Positions 1 through 8,600 of a stretch of DNA of 20,137 bases are shown here, piece after piece. This stretch comes from Bacillota bacterium (lineage in GTDB: Bacteria > Bacillota_C > Negativicutes > CTSoil-072). The stretch spans positions 1-20,137 of the forward strand of contig JAGFXW010000011.1 in the NCBI GenBank assembly GCA_017861495.1. Reading direction: 5' to 3'. The translations under genes and the position numbers were made by a program. The notes under the pieces are model-generated. The model saw nothing but the letters and a program-made list of their open reading frames with translations, did not search any database and was not told where the DNA came from. The number at the start of each line of letters is the position of its first letter. The stretch's first letter is position 1.

Positions 1-1
1 T

Positions 2-763
2 GCGCACTTTAAAGGACAAGACCTTCACGCTGCATATAACAAACACGACAGCATGCGTTTGAAACGGCAAATACAGATGATTTTTCAAGACCCTTACGCC
101 TCATTGGATCCAAGGATGACGATCAATAACATTTTGGAAGAACCACTTGACATTCACAGGCTTGCAAGCGGAAGCGAAAAAGCAACCCGCATCTCCTCGC
201 TCTTGCAGCAAGTAGGACTCACCCCGGAACACGGCAGCCGCTTTCCCCATGAATGCAGCGGCGGGCAAAGGCAGCGCGTGGGAATTGCCCGCGCCTTGGC
301 GGTAAATCCGGAACTGGTCATTTGTGATGAACCGATTTCTGCATTGGATGTGTCTATCCAAGCGCAAATCATCAATTTACTGGAGAATCTGCAATCTAAA
401 CTTGGATTGACTTACTTGTTCATCGCCCATGATTTATCCATGGTTCGCCATATCAGCACCCGTGTTGCCGTAATGTACCTTGGCGCTATCGTGGAATTAG
501 CGTCGACGGAAGAGTTGTATTCCCATCCATTGCACCCTTATACCCAAGCGTTGCTTTCCGCGATTCCGATCCCTGATCCCACGCTGGAGAGCCAACGGAA
601 ACGAATCCTATTAGCCGGTGACATCCCCAGCCCTCTTGATCCGCCTTCGGGTTGTAAATTCCATAACCGGTGTCGTTATACAATGGAAATCTGCCGAAAA
701 GCATCTCCGGAATTAAGTGTAACCGGTACAGATCATTATACAGCCTGCCATTTGGTGACGTAG
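2..763 (+). CDS. Oligopeptide/dipeptide ABC transporter ATP-binding protein (OppF/DppF type), 5'-truncated
   Basis: This is the C-terminal part of an ATPase that would power import of peptides (or nickel/opines) through an Opp/Dpp-type permease at the inner face of the membrane. The frame is open to the window edge. The methionine at 53 lies inside the conserved domain just before the Q-loop (IFQDPYASLDPR), so it is not the start; the Walker A motif lies outside the window. Visible in order are the ABC signature SGGQRQR, Walker B LVICDEPISALD, the H-loop IAHDLS, and the Opp/Dpp C-terminal extension with HPLHPYTQALLSAIP and the cysteine-bearing CKFHNRCRYTMEIC segment. OppF and DppF cannot be told apart, and the permease and binding-protein genes should lie upstream. 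The stop codon overlaps a small inverted repeat (CGTAG...CTACG, about 757-772) with no T-run, so readthrough into the next gene is possible. Confidence 0.93.
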   Translation, partial: AHFKGQDLHAAYNKHDSMRLKRQIQMIFQDPYASLDPRMTINNILEEPLDIHRLASGSEKATRISSLLQQVGLTPEHGSRFPHECSGGQRQRVGIARALAVNPELVICDEPISALDVSIQAQIINLLENLQSKLGLTYLFIAHDLSMVRHISTRVAVMYLGAIVELASTEELYSHPLHPYTQALLSAIPIPDPTLESQRKRILLAGDIPSPLDPPSGCKFHNRCRYTMEICRKASPELSVTGTDHYTACHLVT

Positions 764-814
764 GAAATTCTACGCGGACCGCCAATATACTATATTATAA
801 ACATAACGAAAAAC

Positions 815-820
815 GAGGTG
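815..820 (+). promoter_or_regulatory. Ribosome binding site that sets the hydrogenase start
   Basis: GAGGTG lies 5 nt before the ATG at 826. The frame stays open back to an ATG at 670, but that start would lie inside the ABC-transporter gene and has no comparable Shine-Dalgarno sequence. Homology to hydrogenases also only begins well after 826. Confidence 0.75.
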
Positions 821-825
821 ATCGT

Positions 826-2214
826 ATGCCAGGACAACCTTCTTCGCTTGATCTTCGCCCCAAGATCTTATACCAGGTTGCCAAAGCGGCCTGGGAAGGG
901 CAATTGTTTAACCGGCGGGAAGAAATTTGCCAACTGGTTCACAACGAATTCAAGGACCAAGCCAGCCGCCGTCAAGTCGCAAACCAAATCCGGATTGCCA
1001 TGGGCTTAAATCCGCACGATTCAGATGCAGTATTGGCAGAAACGGATGAAGAAGCTTTGATGGGCATGGATAATGGTCCGGTAATCGTTGCCAATACCGC
1101 CGCTTGCGAACTATGTCCGCAAAACAATCGAAACTGTGAACAAATTTGTCCGTTAGGAGCAATCGGCAAAGATGAATTTGGCGTATTAAAAATTGATTAC
1201 GACCGCTGCCTGGGAGAAGGTGCTTGTATTAGCGCCTGTTCCTTTGGCGCTCTGGCAGAAAAATCCCAGTTTGTTCCCCTTATTAATTTATTGCAGCAAA
1301 AAACAAATCCGGTCTATGCTACTGTCGCTCCGGCCTTCGTCGGGCAATTCGGCCCCGATGTCTCACCGGGCCAATTGCGATCCGCCTTGTTGCGGCTTGG
1401 CTTTACCGACGTAGTGGAAACGGCATTGTATGCAGATTTAATTACCATTAAAGAGGCGTTCGAGTTTGATGAGCATGTAAAAACAGCAACCGATTTCATG
1501 ATCACCAGTTGTTGCTGCCCGGTTTGGATTAAACTGATTGAAAATAAATTCGCTGATTTGAAGACCCATATTTCGCCATCTGTTTCGCCAATGGTTGCCT
1601 CCGGCCGCGTTATCAAAACATTGGTTCCTGATGCCAAAGTCGTCTTTATCGGCCCTTGCATTGCCAAAAAAACAGAAGCGACTTTGCCTGATTTACAGGG
1701 CGCAATTGATTATGTCCTGACCTTCCAGGAATTACAGGCTATCTTTGCGGCTGCGGATATTTCTCCTGCCGACCAACCGGAAGAAAAAAATCCGCAAGCC
1801 TCTTGGAGCGGCAGGATTTATGCCCGCGCCGGCGGTGTCAGTGAAGCAGTCGCCGCAACTCTGCAAAAACTCGTGCCCCGCAGGGCCTTGGAGTTATCAC
1901 CATTGAAAGTGGACGGAATTCCTGATTGTCAAAAAGTACTGGAACAAATTAAGCAAGGGCAATTATCCGCTAATTTTGTCGAAGGCATGGCCTGTAAAGG
2001 CGGCTGTGTCGGCGGACCAGGGCGGATCATTCCGCCTGCCGAGGCGACTGTTCTCACCAACGAATACGGCAGTCGCGCAACCGCCCAAACTCCGGTAGAA
2101 AATCCGGAAGTATACGCCATCCTCGCCCGCTTGGGGCAAGGGCAAAATATCCCCGCCTTGACCGGCGAAAGCCCCATGGGCAAAATATTGGCGCGCAAGC
2201 TAACGAACAAATAA
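826..2214 (+). CDS. Monomeric [FeFe]-hydrogenase, group-B-like
   Basis: The 462-aa product is predicted to be a cytoplasmic iron-only hydrogenase (2H+ + 2e- = H2) exchanging electrons with ferredoxin. A ferredoxin-like region (residues about 90-145) has C94, C97, C104 and C108, followed by C128, C134 and C138. The H-domain carries all three H-cluster loops: TSCCCPVW (227-234), GPCIAKKTE (276-284) and EGMACKGGCVGGPG (386-399). The extra cysteine in the first loop and the GGCVGGP third loop are, to my knowledge, typical of group B enzymes rather than the CpI-like group A. There is no N-terminal [2Fe-2S] domain. Odd points are glutamate 131 where the second cysteine of the distal cluster should be, and glycine where CpI has Met353. 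The maturases HydE, HydF and HydG are not in the window. A promoter may lie in the AT-rich 785-805 stretch. The hydrogenase identity is secure; the subgroup is less so. Confidence 0.9.
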   Translation: MPGQPSSLDLRPKILYQVAKAAWEGQLFNRREEICQLVHNEFKDQASRRQVANQIRIAMGLNPHDSDAVLAETDEEALMGMDNGPVIVANTAACELCPQNNRNCEQICPLGAIGKDEFGVLKIDYDRCLGEGACISACSFGALAEKSQFVPLINLLQQKTNPVYATVAPAFVGQFGPDVSPGQLRSALLRLGFTDVVETALYADLITIKEAFEFDEHVKTATDFMITSCCCPVWIKLIENKFADLKTHISPSVSPMVASGRVIKTLVPDAKVVFIGPCIAKKTEATLPDLQGAIDYVLTFQELQAIFAAADISPADQPEEKNPQASWSGRIYARAGGVSEAVAATLQKLVPRRALELSPLKVDGIPDCQKVLEQIKQGQLSANFVEGMACKGGCVGGPGRIIPPAEATVLTNEYGSRATAQTPVENPEVYAILARLGQGQNIPALTGESPMGKILARKLTNK

Positions 2215-2228
2215 CTGTTTTCAAATAC

Positions 2229-2267
2229 AAAAATCCGCTGCCAGGTTTTAGATGGCAGCGGATTTTT
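2229..2267. terminator. Bidirectional intrinsic terminator
   Basis: This is a perfect 15-bp stem (2229-2243 with 2253-2267) around a 9-nt loop. The GC core TCCGCTGCCA/TGGCAGCGGA is flanked by A5 on one side and T5 on the other, so it can work in both directions. It sits between the convergent hydrogenase and nucleoside kinase genes. Confidence 0.93.
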
Positions 2268-2271
2268 CATG

Positions 2272-3933
2272 TTACTTGTAAAAACAAGACATTCCGATAA
2301 ACTCTTTCAGTATGGAATTCGGCGGCACATCCATGTCGTCAACCGACTGGAAATATTCCAGAAAATCCAGCAACCGCCTTGCTTCTACATATTCGGGAGC
2401 CGTCGGCTGGACTTTTTCCAACAGCGGTTCAGCGTATTTCTTTAAAACACTTAGTTCATAAATCAGCGCCGAATTAAACATGACGTCAACATCTTCCTGG
2501 AATGGAAAAATATTACGCTCTTCTCCCCGGCGTACCGCAGGCCACAGCTTTAGCGTTTGCAGCGCATCATGCGACCGGAACTGGCTATCACGGACAATCC
2601 GGCGGATCAGGCGCGCATCGGTAGTGGAAATGCGGTTGTGCTGATCGATTGCCAACTGAGTCAGCGGGCTGATATAGATTTTGACTTTATTGGCCCGCGG
2701 CACTGCCGAAGTAAGCCGTTCATTCAACCCATGAATTCCTTCGATCAACAAAGGCTGTTCCTTGCCCAACTGAATATATTTTCCGTTGTATTCCCGTTGT
2801 CCGGTAGTAAAGTTATAATAAGGAACCTGAACCTTTTCCCCATTAAGCAAGCGAAGCAAATGGTCATTAAACAAAGCCAAATCAATCGTTTCGATCGACT
2901 CAAGATCCGCTTCGCCAAATTCATCAAGAGGAATATCGCGCCGGTTTACAAAGTAATCATCGAGTGAAAGCGGCATAGGCCGCAGCGCGTTCACCCGCAG
3001 TTGAACATTCAGCCGTTGCGCAAACGTTGTCTTGCCGGAGGAAGATGGACCGGCAATCATGACTAATCGCACATCTCGGGCGTTTTGAACGACAAAATCG
3101 GCCAACTGGGCGATTTTTTTCTCATGCAGCGCTTCCGCTACCCGGATAATATCGCTAAAATCCCCATGTTGGACTTGTTCATTCCAGGTCGCTACATAGG
3201 GGCACTCGAGAATTTTGCCCCATTGTTCCGCTTCCCGGAATATTTTTGCCAATTTGGGCTGTTCGAAAAAATCCGGCAGACGATCCGGCTGCTCTTTGGC
3301 CGGAAACATCAAAACCAGGCCAGTCGCATAATAATGCAACCTAAACAACGTTAAATACCCGGTCGACGGCACCATTGTCCCATAAAAATAATCATATAAT
3401 TCGCCACAATAGTAGATACTGACCTTTTGGCGTTTTAATTGCCGCAGCAAGCGGACTTTTTCCTGGTTGCCTGCAGTTTCAAACAACTGTATCGCCGTAG
3501 CAATGGGTACAGCCTTGCGCGTAAAAGGACGGTCTTGTTCAACAATCAACCGCATCCGCTGTTCAATGGCGGCTACTTCCTCCCGCGTCAACGGTGCTGC
3601 CTTATTGACTTCACAGTACAAGCCCTTGCTAATGGAGTGCGCCACAACAACCTCGCTGTCAGGAAACAATTCCCGCACCGCCGCAATCAAGACGAACGAC
3701 AGGCTGCGCTGATACACTTTATTGCCTGCATCGGTGGCCAAATCGAGAAAATCAATCGAACAATTCTTCTCTACAATCATCGGCAAATCCTTGATGTCAT
3801 TGCCAACCCTTACAGCAACAACGGGCGAAACATACTCCTCGGCAAACTGACGGCTTACCTCCAATAAAGTCGTGCCTCGTTCAACTTCGATTGTTCGGCC
3901 GCCGGATAACTCAAGAGTAACTTTTTCCGCCAT
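2272..3933 (-). CDS. TGS-domain nucleoside (uridine-like) kinase
   Basis: The 553-aa protein is a uridine kinase/phosphoribulokinase-type P-loop kinase with a ThrRS-like N-terminus, an architecture common in Firmicutes. Residues 1-65 form a TGS domain. Residues about 70-240 resemble the second additional (SAD) domain of threonyl-tRNA synthetase, including AHSISKGLYCEV. The kinase domain starts near residue 285 with Walker A GPSSSGKTT (295-303) and continues with PLSLDDYFVNR and LIEGIHGLNE. It probably phosphorylates a nucleoside in pyrimidine salvage, but the exact substrate is not shown by sequence. A G-rich Shine-Dalgarno sequence (GTGGGGGGC) precedes the ATG. The gene begins 25 nt after the aminotransferase stop, so the two are probably co-transcribed, ending at the terminator at 2229-2267. 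Confidence 0.9.
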   Translation of the reverse strand: MAEKVTLELSGGRTIEVERGTTLLEVSRQFAEEYVSPVVAVRVGNDIKDLPMIVEKNCSIDFLDLATDAGNKVYQRSLSFVLIAAVRELFPDSEVVVAHSISKGLYCEVNKAAPLTREEVAAIEQRMRLIVEQDRPFTRKAVPIATAIQLFETAGNQEKVRLLRQLKRQKVSIYYCGELYDYFYGTMVPSTGYLTLFRLHYYATGLVLMFPAKEQPDRLPDFFEQPKLAKIFREAEQWGKILECPYVATWNEQVQHGDFSDIIRVAEALHEKKIAQLADFVVQNARDVRLVMIAGPSSSGKTTFAQRLNVQLRVNALRPMPLSLDDYFVNRRDIPLDEFGEADLESIETIDLALFNDHLLRLLNGEKVQVPYYNFTTGQREYNGKYIQLGKEQPLLIEGIHGLNERLTSAVPRANKVKIYISPLTQLAIDQHNRISTTDARLIRRIVRDSQFRSHDALQTLKLWPAVRRGEERNIFPFQEDVDVMFNSALIYELSVLKKYAEPLLEKVQPTAPEYVEARRLLDFLEYFQSVDDMDVPPNSILKEFIGMSCFYK

Positions 3934-3958
3934 GGTTTATGCCCCCCACACCATTGTA

Positions 3959-5206
3959 TTAACCTTCTACCGCAGCAATCGCTTTAGCAAACTTCGCAGC
4001 CATTCCTTTCATTTTACGGGCTGTTACTGCGCAAACGGCAACCCGAATCCCGCGCTCCATCGGTACCGCAAAAATATTGTCAGCCTGTAAGGCTTGACAA
4101 ACTTCAGCAGGTCGTTTCGCCGGAACCGTAAGGAAAAAGCCGGCAACATACGGAAGCATTGTTAAATTTACTTTTTTCGCTTCCTGGATAAAAATATCAG
4201 CCCGGGTACGAAGAGCCTGATAATATTCGCTGCGTTCTTGTTCCACCTGGGCAAGAAGTTCTTTGTCCTTGTAAATGGTTGCCAGCGTTCTCATACAAGC
4301 GCGGCTGACATTCGACCAAGTGGACCGGCAGGAGTATTGGTTGATATCAACAAACTCCGTGATCACCTCTTTACTGGAAGAAATCCCGATCATCGCCCCG
4401 GTTCGCTGGCCGTACATGGTGTACCCTTTGGACATACTGAAGCCAATGACGGTAAGAAAATTGGCCGGCAACCCGCCAAATTGTTTCATGAACGAACGAG
4501 GCTCTTTGGTTGCGCCGGCATAATCCAAATATGCCGCATCTACCAACAAAATAATTTTCTTCGTCTCATCTTTTGCAGCCTCTTTTAAGGACGCGAGCAC
4601 CGCAGCCCATTCGTCATTACTTAAACTATAACCGGTAGGGTTATTGGCAGGCGAATTGATGATGATTAATAAATTATTTTGTTTCACCAATAATTCCTTC
4701 GTTTTTGCCGCAAAACTATTGATATTAAACCGTTGTTCCTCATCGAACAGAACAAACGTGTCAATCTTACGCAGCGCGTCATCACACATCGTTTCGTAAG
4801 GATCCCAGAACCAATCGGCAGTGAGTACAGTATCGCCAATTTCAGTATAATTCCAAATCGCATGATGAATCACTCCGGAGCCGCCGGGAGTAGCAATGGC
4901 GTCAACATACGCATCCGGACGATATTCAGCAAACGTCAAATCAATTGCTGCGTTCAAATATTCCGGCAACCCTGCTATCGGCGCATACCCGCCAATCTCT
5001 ACACTTGGCAAATTACGAAACACTTTTTCTACCGTGGGCAGAAAACCCAATTTTTCATCTTCCGTCAAAAAAGCCCCCAAGGTCGCATTTACGACCGCGT
5101 CGTTGCCATATTCGGCAGCCGCTTTAATAGCCGCTGCGTTAGCAGCAAAAATTGTATCCGTAGCGGATTTCCCGACTGCATGTGATGCAGCTACACTGTT
5201 TATCAT
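3959..5206 (-). CDS. PLP-dependent class I aminotransferase, AspC/TyrB-like
   Basis: The 415-aa protein is a fold-type I aminotransferase most like family Ia (aspartate/aromatic). Landmarks are SPANNPTG (185-192), the PLP-contacting Asp of LVDAAY (D223), and the Schiff-base lysine in GFSMSKGYTMYGQRTG (K260). YSCRSTWSN (R294) matches the place of the Arg292 that binds substrate side-chain carboxylates in E. coli AspC, and RGIRVAV (R388) the place of Arg386. It therefore likely transfers the amino group of glutamate or aspartate to an oxo-acid, possibly an aromatic one; the substrate is uncertain. The ATG at 5206 is chosen over one at 5230 because GGGAGG sits 8 nt before it and nothing comparable precedes the longer form. 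It is the first gene of a likely two-gene operon with the nucleoside kinase. Confidence 0.88.
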   Translation of the reverse strand: MINSVAASHAVGKSATDTIFAANAAAIKAAAEYGNDAVVNATLGAFLTEDEKLGFLPTVEKVFRNLPSVEIGGYAPIAGLPEYLNAAIDLTFAEYRPDAYVDAIATPGGSGVIHHAIWNYTEIGDTVLTADWFWDPYETMCDDALRKIDTFVLFDEEQRFNINSFAAKTKELLVKQNNLLIIINSPANNPTGYSLSNDEWAAVLASLKEAAKDETKKIILLVDAAYLDYAGATKEPRSFMKQFGGLPANFLTVIGFSMSKGYTMYGQRTGAMIGISSSKEVITEFVDINQYSCRSTWSNVSRACMRTLATIYKDKELLAQVEQERSEYYQALRTRADIFIQEAKKVNLTMLPYVAGFFLTVPAKRPAEVCQALQADNIFAVPMERGIRVAVCAVTARKMKGMAAKFAKAIAAVEG

Positions 5207-5214
5207 TTGTTTTT

Positions 5215-5220
5215 CCTCCC
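5215..5220 (-). promoter_or_regulatory. Ribosome binding site that sets the aminotransferase start
   Basis: GGGAGG on the minus strand lies 8 nt before the ATG at 5206. It trims eight codons from the longest possible frame. Confidence 0.8.
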
Positions 5221-5302
5221 TTATTTTCACTTACACTTATTTTTCAAGTATTCATGCATACCTTACTAGCCGTTGTGCTAACCGCTAAAACGCGGAACAT
5301 GT

Positions 5303-5308
5303 ATTATA
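5303..5308 (-). promoter_or_regulatory. Possible -10 box for the aminotransferase operon
   Basis: A perfect TATAAT occurs on the minus strand about 100 nt before the aminotransferase start. No good -35 hexamer stands 16-18 nt upstream, so the assignment rests on the -10 match and its position. Confidence 0.35.
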
Positions 5309-5518
5309 TTCTGGCTAAAACACAATAATCCTATGCAAAACAACATTTTTTTTAGAAATATGGTTTTGCAGCCCTTTCTAACACGCCAATGTAAACCGGC
5401 GGTAGCGTTTGTCTTAAGAGAAAAAACCGGCAATGAAATTAGTTAGCCTCTCAAACTATCCAGTCAAAATCGAAGCCGTTATAAGAAAAAGGGGAAGCAT
5501 ATCAACTCATAATACAAA

Positions 5519-5568
5519 ATCAGAGAAACCAAGGGTCTGCAGAAATGCAGACCCTTGGTTTCTCTGAT
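5519..5568 (-). terminator. Long hairpin, probable terminator of the fused hydrogenase gene
   Basis: This is a perfect 22-bp stem (5519-5540 with 5547-5568) with a 6-nt loop. On the minus strand it is followed by ATTTTGTATTAT, a modest T-rich tract, and it lies about 95 nt past the hydrogenase stop. The T-tract is weak, so a role in mRNA stability is also possible. Confidence 0.65.
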
Positions 5569-5661
5569 AAAAATAAGCAGGAAAATAAACAATCCTAATC
5601 CTTTCATTCAAATTTTAACTCTACTATTAAAAAGGACAGCTTAATTTTCACATACAGTGCA

Positions 5662-8600
5662 CTAAATTTTATGGCTGGCCATACTTTTATATATGGTGTC
5701 TAAAGTAAGTTCCTTAATTTGTTGTCCGTCAAGGGCAATGTAGATGCCTTCCGTACAATGGGTTTCTTTCATACGGATCGTTTTCACTTTAATAAAGGAA
5801 TCCATTTTCAAGAACTTGATTTTACCGACAATATCTTCATACAATTCTATCGCGCCCTGCGCCATGCAAGTATCGCACATGCATATCGTAAATTCCCGAA
5901 CCTTATAGACAGAATCTGCCTTATGCCGAATACCGGAAAAAGCGCTGTCCCCCTTGACCGGAGAATAATGGGTATGCAGCAACTTATGAGCCACAGGCGA
6001 GTTGGCCTCCCCATAATACTCCCTGTACAGCCGGAGGATATCCGGATTTTCCTGAGATTTACGGTATTTAGAAGTTTTATCGATATTGACCAAAACCTGC
6101 TGGCGCTTTTCCAGATCATCGACTTTCTCGGGGATAGGATGTCCGGCTCCGCAAATACAGCCGCCAGGACACGCCATAACTTCAATCAAGTCATAGCCAA
6201 CATCCTCGCCCTGAAGAATTTTTTCCACGATAGGCTCGGCGTTATGCAGGCCGCTCACCACAGCAACCCGTACTTTCTGACCGTGCGCCTCGACGGTAGC
6301 TTCCTTTAACCCTTCAAATCCCCTCATTTCCTCAAAATCCAAATGGTCTTCCAAAACATTGCCGGTCAGTTTTTCCACCGCCATCCGCAGCGCAGCTTCG
6401 GCCACTCCGCCAGAAGCTCCGAAGAGCACTCCCGCTCCAGAAACCTGCCGGTAAGGGTCGTCAAATTCCTGAAGCGCGATATCTGCCGGATCAATCCGAA
6501 CCAGCTTTACCATCTCAAGAAGGTCATTCGTAGTCAATACGGCATCCACATCACGGACTCCACCGGGAGCGAATTCCATTCGAGCGGCCTCAAATTTTTT
6601 GGCAAGGCAAGGTACAATAGAGACCACGTACAGTTCTTGTTTATCTACACCGGCCAAATGGGCATAGTGGTTCTTTACAGTCGCCCCCATCATCTGTTGG
6701 GGCGATTTGCAGGTGGAAAGATGGGAAAGGAGGTCGGGATAACGCCGCTCAACAAAATTAACCCACCCTGGACAACAGGAGGTGAACTGAGGCATACGGT
6801 CCTTCCTGGCTACGCGGTTCAAAAATTCAGTTGTTTCTTCAACGATGGTCAAATCCGCCGCAAAACAAAAGTCAAAGATTTTATCAAAGCCTAGTTTTTT
6901 CAGCACTCCCGCCAAATAAGCCGAGGCGTTTTCAAAGGGAATTCCGTATTGTGACGAAATGATGCTGCGTACAGCCGGCGCGACAAACCCGACGACAGTT
7001 TTCTCAGGATCGTTGATAGCTTTGAAAACATTTCCCTGCTCAGAAATGTAAGTCAATGCGCCGCAAGGGCAAGCGTTTACACAATGTCCGCAACTCACAC
7101 AATCGGTTTCATCCAACGGCAGGCCGCTTTTGGTACCGACCAGTTGGCGGCCGTTTTTGATGTAAAAGGAAAGAATATCCGGCCCTTCCACTTCGGCGCA
7201 GGCGGCAATGCAACGACCGCAAGAGAAACACTTGTTATGGTCGCGCACGATGAACGGATGATCATGGACAACCGGAATGTATGGGCGTTCATGGAGCGGT
7301 TTAACGTATTCGATGTTATGGTCTGTAGCTTCCTTGCGAAGCTCACAGCTATACCGTTCACTGCAGCCACACTCCAGACAACGGCTTGCTTCTGCCATTA
7401 CCGTATCCACATCGTAGCCAGCTTCCACTTCCCGAAAATTATTTTTTCTCTCTTCCAGCGGCAAAGCCGTCAGTTCCGCCCGCTTCATCTTCGGCATGGT
7501 TTCAAATTCCCACCTCGGCAGATCTTCCAGACTCCCCCAACTGCAACTGTAGTCGATTGTCTGGGGTTTGACATAACCAGTCATGAGGTAAGCATGAATA
7601 TCTTCCGCCGCATGCCGTCCGGCACCAACTGCCTGAATAACCGTAGACGGACCGGTTACGCAGTCTCCCCCGGCAAAGACATTGGTCTCCGACGTTTGAG
7701 AGGATTTAGGGTTGGTCTCGATATCCCCCCATTTATTCAACTGTACCGGCAAATCGTGATACAGGAATTGCGTATTCGTGCTTTGGCCAATGGCGCCGAT
7801 GATGATATCCGCTTCGATGACCGTCTCGCTTCCTTCGATAGGAACAGGACGCCGCCGTCCGGAACGGTCCGGGTCCCCAAGTTGCATACGAACGCAGTGT
7901 AGTTGTTTTTTTTCTTCATGCGCAGTTATTTTGATTGGCGCCATCAGAAAGATCATTTCGACGCCTTCGTGGATTGCCTCTTCCACTTCGTACGCTTCGG
8001 CCGGCATCTCTTCTTTTGTTCGACGATAAACAAGCTTAACTGATTTTACCCCCTTGCGGATGGCGGTACGGGCACAGTCGACCGCCGTATTGCCGCCGCC
8101 GATTATGATTACCGTGTCGCCTAGATCCATAGGTTTCTGTTTGGTTTCCTGCTCCAGGTACTGGATCCCAAGCATGACACCAGGCAGGTCTTCTCCTTCT
8201 ATCTGCAGAGGAGTAGGACGCCAAGAACCGATCGCCAGGTACACGGCATCAAAATCCTTATGCAGTTCGTCCAGACGAATATGAATTCCCAACGTCTTGT
8301 TGGTCATAATTTTTACGCCCAAGCGGGTTATGATATCGACTTCTTTTTCCAACGTGGCCTTCGGCAGACGATATTCGGGAATCCCGTAGCGCATCATCCC
8401 GCCGGCATAGTTTTGCCGTTCGAATACAGTCACATCGTGACCGTTAATAGCACTGTAATAGGCAGCAGTCAGTCCTGACGGCCCTGCTCCCACTATCGCA
8501 ATTTTCTTGCCGGTAGCCGGCTGTTTGGCCGGTACCCAAGGATCCTCCTTTGCGACGTCCCAGTCGGCAATAAAGCGCTTCACGTGGTTAATCGCGACCG

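Larger units (their letters stand above)
5231..5661. other. Intergenic stretch without a supported gene
   Basis: This interval holds the presumed promoter of the aminotransferase and the long hairpin at 5519-5568. I see no RNA gene, riboswitch motif or coding sequence in the rest. A 40-codon frame starting at 5432 runs through the hairpin without a ribosome binding site and is not credited. Confidence 0.6.

Noticed and set aside
670..825. Possible 52-residue N-terminal extension of the small hydrogenase
   Set aside because: It lies inside the 3' end of the ABC-transporter gene in another frame, has no Shine-Dalgarno sequence, and does not resemble hydrogenase sequence. The ATG at 826 has a good ribosome binding site.
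5432..5566. Short plus-strand frame running through the 22-bp hairpin
   Set aside because: It has no ribosome binding site, its second half is the hairpin itself, and the sequence resembles no protein I recognise.
5719..6309. Long open frames on the plus strand opposite the fused hydrogenase (also 6343-6894 and 7084-7902)
   Set aside because: They are antisense to a gene with clear domain motifs, lack start signals and have composition expected of a shadow frame.
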